Positions 1-4,468 of a DNA stretch of 8,176 bases are shown here, one piece after another. The notes under the pieces were generated by a model, which did not search any database, was not told the origin of the DNA, and was given only the letters and a program-made list of their open reading frames with translations. Origin of the DNA: a bacterium (GTDB lineage Bacteria > Armatimonadota > HRBIN16); assembly GCA_025057335.1 (NCBI GenBank), contig JANWXG010000107.1, forward strand, positions 1 through 8,176, read 5' to 3'. Numbering within the stretch: the stretch's first letter is position 1; each line of letters begins with the position of its first letter. A program made the position numbers and the translations under genes.

Positions 1-102
1 CGCAAGCGAAGCATCTCTGTTTGGTGAGTAAGGAGATTCTTCGCTCCGCTCAGAATGACAAAAGGCTCCTAGAATGACAGAGGGTGCATAGGAATAACAG
101 GG
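1..102. repeat. Truncated dispersed palindromic repeat with tandem AGAATGACA motifs
   Basis: Two arms face each other: AGCGAAGCATCTC (5-17) and GAGATTCTTCGCT (33-45). They match as an inverted repeat at 12 of 13 positions across a 15-nt loop. The right arm continues into CCGCTCAGAATGACA. The motif AGAATGACA occurs at 52-60 and again at 71-79, with a degenerate third copy (GGAATAACAGGG) near 91-102. Read on the minus strand this is the 'TCATTCTGAGCG...GCGAAGAATCTC' type of intergenic repeat, which I recall as widespread in many bacterial phyla. The left part is cut by the window edge. No coding potential is seen. Confidence 0.6.
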
Positions 103-197
103 CGGATGGATGGCGAGGCTCCTGCCGAGCCGTCTGTTTTTGCGCGTACGTAGGGAGGGCAAGATGGAACGTTGTTCGGCTCACCAGGAGGTTCGCC

Positions 198-234
198 CGC
201 CAGGGAGCGCACATTGGTTCGCGTTCCCTTGGCG
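198..234 (-). terminator. Strong hairpin just after the methyltransferase-nuclease stop codon
   Basis: Starting 2 nt after the TGA stop at 237-239, the minus-strand RNA can fold as CGCCA/TGGCG, one bulged A, GGGA/TCCC, one A-C mismatch, then CGC/GCG with a 10-nt loop. No T-rich tract follows, so this is not a classical intrinsic terminator. It may stabilise the 3' end or help a factor-dependent stop. The rest of the stretch 103-236 contains nothing else I can support. Confidence 0.35.
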
Positions 235-236
235 CC

Positions 237-899
237 TCACATCTCCAGCTCTCCCTGCCACACCTCTTCCTGCACGCGCTCGGCGCGCGAGACGCCCATC
301 AGCATCGCCGCGCTGGGTATCTGGAAGCCCTCGCCGCGCAGCAACTGCTCTACTGTGCGTATCTGCAGGCGAGGTAGGGAGACTTTGCCCAGCGGCGTGA
401 CGTAAAAGCCGACGGATTCGGCTTCTACCTGCATGGCGCGCGTGGGCGCCTCGAGGGTCACGAACAAGCCCAGCGTGGCTTGCTCGCGCTCCATAACGCC
501 CCGAAAGTCGCGAATGTCTTTGACACTCACGTGCCCGCTTTTGACCTGAATCAGCACCTTCTTGGGGTCGGTGGGGTCATCCTTGAAGAAGAGCACGCCG
601 TCGATACCGGTATCCGCACCCTTTTTCTGTTGGTAGGGGCGGGCGCGGGGGATGAGCCCGATTGCCCACCGCTGGAACTCGTCGCGGTCGTGGTGGGCGA
701 GGGCGCGGGCGTCCTCGACGGTGGTGGGTTCGCCCACCACGAGGTAATGCTCGCCCTCGCGCAGGTCAAACATGTCCGCGAGGCGATATTTGATGAGGGC
801 GATGGCGAGGTGGGTGATGTCGATGCCGATCCAGCGGCGGCGGAGCTTCTGCGCGGCGACAATGGCAGTGCCGCAACCGCAGAAGGGGTCTAACACCAC
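237..899 (-). CDS. C-terminal part of DNA methyltransferase: AdoMet motif plus Mrr-like nuclease domain (downstream of frameshift)
   Basis: This reading frame is the continuation of the methyltransferase that begins at 1870, displaced by a frameshift at 978-982. In-frame sequence actually starts near 980 and encodes motif X (KESLGYPTQKPLALLERII), ahead of the first GTG at 899. Residues 2-10 (VLDPFCGCG) are the AdoMet-binding motif I of N6/N4 methyltransferases. After a linker come E74, GADTGIDG with D100, and QVK at 118-120. This Glu...Asp...Gln-x-Lys arrangement is that of PD-(D/E)XK nucleases of the Mrr_cat type. The probable role is cleavage of DNA not protected by the linked methyltransferase. 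The TGA stop at 237 looks like the natural end. It is uncertain whether this piece is translated on its own: only a GTG with no clear ribosome site is available. In the repaired numbering add 324, giving E398, D424 and Q442/K444. Confidence 0.75.
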   Translation of the reverse strand: MVLDPFCGCGTAIVAAQKLRRRWIGIDITHLAIALIKYRLADMFDLREGEHYLVVGEPTTVEDARALAHHDRDEFQRWAIGLIPRARPYQQKKGADTGIDGVLFFKDDPTDPKKVLIQVKSGHVSVKDIRDFRGVMEREQATLGLFVTLEAPTRAMQVEAESVGFYVTPLGKVSLPRLQIRTVEQLLRGEGFQIPSAAMLMGVSRAERVQEEVWQGELEM

Positions 900-934
900 G
901 TCGCCCTCGTTGCTACTTGCCTGGATGATGCGCT

Positions 935-1870
935 CTAGCAGGGCAAGGGGCTTCTGCGTCGGGTAGCCGAGAGACTCTTTTTAGTCGATAACTGGAAGAT
1001 GTCGTCCCAAATATCTGTTACCTTCTCGCCTGCTACTTCGTCGAGGTAACGCTTGTAGCGAGGGAACCCGCTCCGCGTGAAGACGATTCTCCCTGCGGCG
1101 TATAGCTCCTCCATTTTTTCTATAGAGTAGACCCAACACCTTGTTGGAGGCGGTACGATTCCTCGCCACTCGTATACCTGTCCGCGCGATGCACGTTGCA
1201 TAGGGGCAGTCAAATCGCCTAAGCTATACCTACGTCCTGTACCTTCCTCGACGTAGCGGTAGAAAGAATTAGCGTACTCCTCACGCAGTGGGCGGTAGAA
1301 TTGATTCCAAGTTTCTCTTCCGCGCTGCTTCGCATAGTAGAGCAGTACGTCATGAATTGCACCAAACTTCCGCTGCACGTTGCCCTTAGACGTTATCCTC
1401 TGCCAGATGATTTCATTCTTGAAGTTCTTCGCTCCAAAGATAACATCCAGCATCACTTTGAGGTAGTGGCTGACTGTGGGGTCGCAGTGCAGGTAGAGGC
1501 TGCCAGTGGACTTGAGCACGCGGTGCAGTTCTACCAGTCGGGGCGCCATCATCACGAGGTAGGCGGTGAGGTCGTTACGTCCCAACGTGCGTACGAAGCC
1601 CTGTAGCAGCTCCACGAGGGCAGGCAGGGGGCACTGCTCACAGAACTGCACGTAGGCGCGCTCGCTCCACTGCCAGGTGTCGGTGAAGGCTTTGATTTGC
1701 GCCTGGGCAGGTTCGCCCGACTGCTCTTTGAATAGCAGGTTATAGTCGCGGTTACTGTTGAAGGGCGGGTCGAGGTAGACGAGGTCGACGCTTTCCTCCG
1801 GCAGGTATTTGCGGAGGATATCGAGGTTATCGCCGTAGTAGAGGGTGTTGGGCTGGGTCATTTGCGTCAT
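935..1870 (-). CDS. N-terminal part of class-beta N6/N4 DNA methyltransferase (frameshifted)
   Basis: It transfers a methyl group from AdoMet to adenine N6 or cytosine N4 in a specific site. Residues 10-37 (LYYGDNLDIL...VYLDPPF) are the N-terminal signature with catalytic motif IV, DPPF at 34-37. A target recognition region occupies roughly 145-295. Motif order IV, recognition domain, X, I makes it class beta. The frame is correct to about K298, after which the last 13 residues (SLSATRRRSPLPC) are out-of-frame read-through. The family expects KESLGYPTQKP here, and that sequence is present in the neighbouring frame. The ATG at 1870 lies 1 nt after the protease stop, with no Shine-Dalgarno, so translation is probably coupled. 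A second ATG at 1861 is an alternative. Repaired length is 544 aa, normal for methyltransferase-nuclease fusions. No restriction partner gene is needed because the nuclease is fused. Confidence 0.85.
   Translation of the reverse strand: MTQMTQPNTLYYGDNLDILRKYLPEESVDLVYLDPPFNSNRDYNLLFKEQSGEPAQAQIKAFTDTWQWSERAYVQFCEQCPLPALVELLQGFVRTLGRNDLTAYLVMMAPRLVELHRVLKSTGSLYLHCDPTVSHYLKVMLDVIFGAKNFKNEIIWQRITSKGNVQRKFGAIHDVLLYYAKQRGRETWNQFYRPLREEYANSFYRYVEEGTGRRYSLGDLTAPMQRASRGQVYEWRGIVPPPTRCWVYSIEKMEELYAAGRIVFTRSGFPRYKRYLDEVAGEKVTDIWDDIFQLSTKKSLSATRRRSPLPC
978..982 (-). other. Frameshift site: A5 run in methyltransferase-nuclease gene
   Basis: The coding strand reads ACT AAA AAG AGT CTC TCG in the upstream frame (S T K K S L S) and AAA GAG TCT CTC GGC TAC in the downstream frame (K E S L G Y). 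One additional A in the run joins both frames seamlessly as STKKESLGYPTQKP, matching the family. The run lies at codons 297-298. The local heptamer T AAA AAG resembles, but is not, the efficient A AAA AAG slippery site. Confidence 0.85.
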
Positions 1871-1871
1871 C

Positions 1872-2840
1872 TTACATCTGCGGCGGTGATGGAGCGACGC
1901 CCGGAACAGGCATCCCGAGAACCTGTGCCTGAATATAGACGCCTTTCCCCAGATGGTTCTCTACCATCTTCACGCAATTCGTTACTTGGAAGGTAATCAG
2001 GGTGGCGTGGAAGACCGAAAGCACCTTGTCTTGAAGCTGCTGGTCATCTTCCAGCATTTGCACTTTCAGCCCTTTTCGTTGAGCCTCTTCGGCGCTGATG
2101 GGTCTCCCATGCGTTTTGTGGACGTTGGCGTCTCCTAGCCAGGTGGCTATTTGGCTGGACTTGTCACGCGAATTCGGCTCTCCATGAAACATGTACTGGC
2201 TTAACCATTCAGCAACCTTCTGCTTGCTATATTGCAGAGCCACTTCACATTGACGCAGAATGCCTGGAGGATACTGCTGTACCTTGCTGAGCCATAGCAT
2301 GATAGTAGCCTGGTCGTTGCTCTGTACTGCCTGATCTACCTCTTGTTTTGCTAGTTCAAACTCGTCGAGAATAGCCTGCGCAGGCAAAGAGAAGTTGCCG
2401 TTCGGCGTGGGGATGCTTATCTGCGGGTCTATAGGACCGAGGGCAGAATGCTTCGCCATGACGATGCTATCGCAGGCGCAGGCTATCATTGTCGCAGCAG
2501 ACATGGCATTTTGAGGGACTATCGCACGCATATTCTTGTACTTCTGCCTCAGGTACATCACGATTTGTTCTGCAGCCTCCATGTACCCGCCGGGACTATG
2601 CAGAATGATATCCAGCGAGTCCCCTTGCAGACCTTGGAGGGCTGCCATGAAGCCGGGCACGTCATCGAGATTGATGGACACCACTTCTGAGGGTATGAAA
2701 GGCAAGCCCCCTCCCGAGAAGGCGGAGGCATAGACGATGGTATCACGTCCTGTGTATTGGGCGAGCTCTGCCAGGTATCTGCGCCTGACTCTGTCGGGAG
2801 CGGTAGTTATCTCATCCTGAATGGCGTGTCGTCCCGGCAT
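1872..2840 (-). CDS. SDH_sah family serine protease (SppA/ClpP-class)
   Basis: A 322-aa protein of the 'serine dehydrogenase proteinase' family, which has the ClpP/crotonase fold used by SppA peptidases. The N-terminus MPGRHAIQDEI...VRRRYLAELAQYTGR is typical of the family. LHSPGGYMEAAEQIVMYL (80-97) gives the oxyanion-type SPGG loop. NAMSAATMIACACDSIVM (111-128) carries the likely nucleophile S114 and D124, followed by KHSALGPIDPQ. No signal peptide or membrane segment is seen, so it is probably cytoplasmic. The start is the ATG at 2840, preceded by GAGGGA at 2853-2848 with 7-nt spacing, and it fits family starts. An in-frame ATG at 2855 and TTG at 2867 are less likely. It overlaps the upstream small gene by 29 nt and ends 1 nt before the methyltransferase ATG. 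The substrate is unknown. By eye its G+C is lower than that of gltB. Confidence 0.85.
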   Translation of the reverse strand: MPGRHAIQDEITTAPDRVRRRYLAELAQYTGRDTIVYASAFSGGGLPFIPSEVVSINLDDVPGFMAALQGLQGDSLDIILHSPGGYMEAAEQIVMYLRQKYKNMRAIVPQNAMSAATMIACACDSIVMAKHSALGPIDPQISIPTPNGNFSLPAQAILDEFELAKQEVDQAVQSNDQATIMLWLSKVQQYPPGILRQCEVALQYSKQKVAEWLSQYMFHGEPNSRDKSSQIATWLGDANVHKTHGRPISAEEAQRKGLKVQMLEDDQQLQDKVLSVFHATLITFQVTNCVKMVENHLGKGVYIQAQVLGMPVPGVAPSPPQM

Positions 2841-3015
2841 CGCGCGTTCCCTCATAGGAGATGACAATTCTTACCGTCGGTCTCATTGACATCAGTGCGT
2901 GATACTGCTCCAGAAGGCGCACCTGCTCTGGGGAAAGTTTCGCCTTCCCTTCCCGAATGACTCGCTCCCGTTCGCCCTCGATATTCGCCTTTTCGGAACG
3001 CATGATAGTTGTCAT
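2812..3015 (-). CDS. Small charged protein, unknown function (67 aa)
   Basis: I do not recognise this 67-aa protein. It has no signal peptide, membrane segment or cysteine. Residues 5-30 are highly charged and probably helical, and LSPEQVRLLEQYHALM (27-42) looks like a second helix, followed by a short hydrophobic stretch VRIVISYEG (48-56). The case for a real gene is its ribosome binding site: AGGAGGAG at 3029-3022 sits 6 nt before the ATG at 3015, the best in the window. A candidate promoter lies just upstream, and the 3' end overlaps the protease start by 29 nt, consistent with translational coupling. It would be the first gene of the cassette. Overlapping frames at 2852-3058 (minus) and 2899-3102 (plus) have no such site. 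Confidence 0.6.
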   Translation of the reverse strand: MTTIMRSEKANIEGERERVIREGKAKLSPEQVRLLEQYHALMSMRPTVRIVISYEGTRDAGTTRHSG

Positions 3016-3021
3016 CTAACT

Positions 3022-3029
3022 CTCCTCCT
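3022..3029 (-). promoter_or_regulatory. Very strong ribosome binding site for the 67-aa gene
   Basis: AGGAGGAG on the minus strand, extended Shine-Dalgarno complementarity, spaced 6 nt from the ATG at 3015. It decides that the small frame, rather than overlapping frames, is the likely coding one. Confidence 0.7.
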
Positions 3030-3059
3030 GCGTGTTCATTCACACCCCTTGCTCCCATT

Positions 3060-3089
3060 ATTGTACTGGATTTCCTTCGCTAAAGTCCA
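3060..3089 (-). promoter_or_regulatory. Candidate sigma70-like promoter for the protease/methyltransferase cassette
   Basis: On the minus strand, TGGACT (3089-3084, 4 of 6 against TTGACA), an 18-bp spacer, and TACAAT (3065-3060, 5 of 6 against TATAAT). Transcription would begin near 3053, leaving a leader of about 38 nt before the small gene's ATG. This is the best match I found upstream of the cassette. Promoter consensus for this organism is unknown. Confidence 0.4.
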
Positions 3090-3198
3090 CTCCGCAGGCT
3101 GACACAATGCGAACAATCATCAGGAAAGCCCTGCGAGAGGAAGATAACATACTGCATGGAAGCAGCTTCCTGCTCTCTGCAGCAGTGCACGTCAGTCT

Positions 3199-3245
3199 GC
3201 CCTCTCCTGCCAGAGGAGCTAGCGAGAGATAAGAAGGGGGAGGGC
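3199..3245. repeat. Intergenic imperfect palindrome
   Basis: Outer arms GCCCTC (3199-3204) and GAGGGC (3240-3245) enclose an inner hairpin CTCCT/AGGAG (3204-3208 and 3214-3218). The composition resembles small intergenic palindromes of the 'CCCTCTCC...GGAGAGGG' type. It lies in the 365-nt spacer 3016-3380, in which I find no supported gene. Confidence 0.45.
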
Positions 3246-3281
3246 TACGCCGTAATCTTCGGAATTTCTGTTGAAGGACAG

Positions 3282-3304
3282 AACCCACCTGCACAGGCGG
3301 GTTT
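3282..3304 (-). terminator. Hairpin downstream of the secreted-protein gene, possibly bidirectional terminator
   Basis: AACCC-a-CCT and AGG-c-GGGTT pair around the loop GCAC. The plus strand continues TTTCG and the minus strand continues TTCTGTCC. It lies about 77 nt past the TAG of the minus-strand gene ending at 3381, which would suit a terminator between that gene and the cassette promoter. The T-tracts are short, so termination strength is uncertain. It may also be part of the repeat cluster around it. Confidence 0.4.
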
Positions 3305-3307
3305 CGC

Positions 3308-3337
3308 TCTCTCCGCTCCCACTGGGGGCGAGGGAGA
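3308..3337. repeat. Second intergenic palindrome next to the terminator-like hairpin
   Basis: CGCTCCC (3314-3320) pairs with GGGGGCG (3324-3330) around loop ACT, with outer TCTC (3308-3311) and GAGA (3334-3337). Together with the palindromes at 3199-3245 and 3282-3304 it forms a cluster of structured non-coding units in one spacer. Translated, such units give spurious 'PLAGEG'-like peptides. Confidence 0.45.
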
Positions 3338-3380
3338 TCCGAATCTGCTGCGCCCCCAGCTCGTCTCTCCAGATGCCCCG

Positions 3381-4031
3381 CTACTGTTCGGGCGAGGCGC
3401 CCTCGCGCAGGAAGATGCGGAAGCCCTTCATCGCGGGGGCACTACCTGAAGAACTGAACGTGATGAGCAGTTTATCTGCCTCGCCCAGGCCCGGGTCATT
3501 GTAGGGGTCGCCAAACAGAATGGTCGCGGTAAAGCCGTCGGCGCGCACTACCTTCTGAAACATCTCCTCAAAGGAGCCTGCTAGGTAGCGGACGCGCGTG
3601 CCCTTCTCATCCAGCAGAATCATGTTGTCGAAGCCCTCGTTGAAGGCGCGGGTCTTTGGGGAGAGGTTGCGAATCTCCACCGTGAGTTCGAAGCCCTTGC
3701 CCTTGAAGTAGCCTGGCTTCGTCAGGGGTTCTACCTTGACCACGCGCACGCGCCACGTGCCGTTGCTCAGCCATTCGCCGAGGCGTCCCTCAATCATGTC
3801 GCCCTGCAGTCGTCCGCGCAGGGGTTCGAACTGGATGTTCACGCGGTTGGACTGCGCCGTGACGACGGCGCCCGCATCCCGCAGGGCGCTCACCGCAACG
3901 TAGACCTTGCCACCCTGCACAAGGTAGTCGTTTGTAGGTCTGCCGTTAATCTCCACCTGCACGCGCTGGGAGGCAGACAGCAGCCCCAGCATACACAGAA
4001 GGCCGATGACAATCGGTAGCGTCCGCCGCAT
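3381..4031 (-). CDS. Secreted stalk-domain protein (copper amine oxidase N-like plus beta-sandwich)
   Basis: A 216-aa exported protein. Residues 1-21 form a signal peptide: MRR, a hydrophobic core PIVIGLLCMLGLL, and a SAS-Q cleavage region. The cysteine at 13 does not sit in a proper lipobox. Residues 24-69 (VEINGRP...YVAVSALRDAGAVV...VNIQF) match the pattern of the copper amine oxidase N-terminal stalk domain, a non-catalytic beta/alpha module common on secreted proteins. Residues about 75-210 look like a beta-sandwich of the DUF4352 kind (FELTVEIRNLSP...ILLDEKGTRVRYL...GFTATILFGDP); this second assignment is weaker. I infer an extracellular or cell-surface binding role; no catalytic motif is seen. 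The ATG at 4031 is chosen because GGAGGT (4043-4038) lies 6 nt upstream and the signal peptide then starts correctly, rather than the in-frame codon at 4067. Confidence 0.75.
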   Translation of the reverse strand: MRRTLPIVIGLLCMLGLLSASQRVQVEINGRPTNDYLVQGGKVYVAVSALRDAGAVVTAQSNRVNIQFEPLRGRLQGDMIEGRLGEWLSNGTWRVRVVKVEPLTKPGYFKGKGFELTVEIRNLSPKTRAFNEGFDNMILLDEKGTRVRYLAGSFEEMFQKVVRADGFTATILFGDPYNDPGLGEADKLLITFSSSGSAPAMKGFRIFLREGASPEQ

Positions 4032-4037
4032 AGGTTT

Positions 4038-4043
4038 ACCTCC
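4038..4043 (-). promoter_or_regulatory. Ribosome binding site fixing the start of the secreted protein
   Basis: GGAGGT on the minus strand, 6 nt upstream of the ATG at 4031. It supports the shorter start, which places the signal peptide at the N-terminus, over a start 12 codons upstream. Confidence 0.7.
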
Positions 4044-4057
4044 GTTTACAGTGTGTC

Positions 4058-4085
4058 TCAAGTTCAAATCCCGATTGGGGCTCCT
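4058..4085 (+). other. tRNA 3'-end-like fragment (degenerate T-arm and acceptor half)
   Basis: TCAAG-TTCAAAT-CCCGA (4058-4074) has the layout of a T-arm with a canonical TTCAAAT loop, but two of five stem pairs are A-C mismatches. TTGGGGC-T-CC (4075-4084) then resembles an acceptor 3' half with discriminator. No matching 5' half (GCCCCAA) at tRNA distance, and no D- or anticodon arm, is present, so it is not a functional tRNA. It could be a relic of an integration site, or chance. Confidence 0.25.
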
Positions 4086-4122
4086 GATTGTTCAGCACGA
4101 CAGAATTGGACACTCTGGAGCG

Positions 4123-4140
4123 CTTCCCCTTCAGGGGAAG
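4123..4140. repeat. Perfect 7-bp hairpin in the divergent intergenic region
   Basis: CTTCCCC (4123-4129) and GGGGAAG (4134-4140) pair perfectly around loop TTCA. No T-tract follows on the plus strand. It resembles common dispersed intergenic hairpins. Across 4141-4320 I see no gene or further clear signal, only a GGCA-rich stretch at about 4256-4273. Confidence 0.5.
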
Positions 4141-4320
4141 GATGGTCCGTTCGCAGTGAATTATGTCGGTACCCCTCTCGTTGTAATATTCGGCAGGATA
4201 CGACCTCTACTGCAGTTGCAGCGGCTTGCTGCCGGCGTAGTGATTCGCGCAGTCGGCAGCTGGCAACTGGCACCATTGAGCATCTTGCCCTGACTTCAGC
4301 TGGGGGAGCATGCTTCTCGC

Positions 4321-4350
4321 TTGCAAAGAGCGCAGGAAGTGCGGTAAAAT
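4321..4350 (+). promoter_or_regulatory. Candidate sigma70-like promoter for gltB
   Basis: TTGCAA (4321-4326, 4 of 6) and TAAAAT (4345-4350, 5 of 6), separated by 18 bp. Transcription would begin near 4357 and give a leader of about 112 nt before the gltB ATG. No sigma54-type GG/GC pair was seen by eye. Confidence 0.45.
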
Positions 4351-4360
4351 AACGACACGC

Positions 4361-4420
4361 ACACGGTTCCAATGATGCCCGTGTCGCTGGTGCAACGCAA
4401 GCACGTGCGACGACGGGCAT
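4361..4420 (+). promoter_or_regulatory. Structured gltB leader with two mutually exclusive hairpins
   Basis: The main stem pairs ATGCCCGTGTCGC (4375-4387) with GCGAC-GACGGGCAT (4407-4420), with one bulged base, and an inner stem GTGC/GCAC (4390-4393 and 4401-4404) closes a 7-nt loop. The 5' arm can instead pair upstream: CCGTGT (4379-4384) with ACACGG (4361-4366), which would break the main stem. TTCTTTG follows the main hairpin, only a weak U-tract. This layout suits attenuation or ligand/protein-controlled folding, but no known riboswitch class is recognised. Confidence 0.4.
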
Positions 4421-4450
4421 TCTTTGTCTGGATATATCCTTATAGCGAAA

Positions 4451-4456
4451 GAGGAG
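4451..4456 (+). promoter_or_regulatory. Shine-Dalgarno region of gltB, unusual spacing
   Basis: GAGGAG lies 12 nt before the ATG at 4469, longer than usual, and 3 nt before an in-frame GTG at 4460, too short. The ATG gives MHYHGLPQPEGLY..., which matches the family propeptide, so it is preferred. Confidence 0.5.
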
Positions 4457-4468
4457 TTGGTGAACTGG

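Noticed and set aside
117..141. Plus-strand hairpin GGCTC/GAGCC with TTTTT downstream
   Set aside because: Only a 5-bp stem, and the T-tract begins 5 nt after it; no plus-strand gene upstream in the window to terminate.
480..893. Plus-strand open frame of 137 codons
   Set aside because: Antisense to the methyltransferase-nuclease C-terminal region, whose motifs are clear.
3058..3504. Several open frames in the spacer (3058-3294 minus, 3156-3449 plus, 3271-3504 plus)
   Set aside because: They translate palindromic repeats into 'PLAGEG'-like peptides, lack ribosome sites, and partly overlap the secreted-protein gene.
4058..4085. Functional tRNA gene
   Set aside because: Only the 3' portion is present, with two mismatched T-stem pairs and no D- or anticodon arm.
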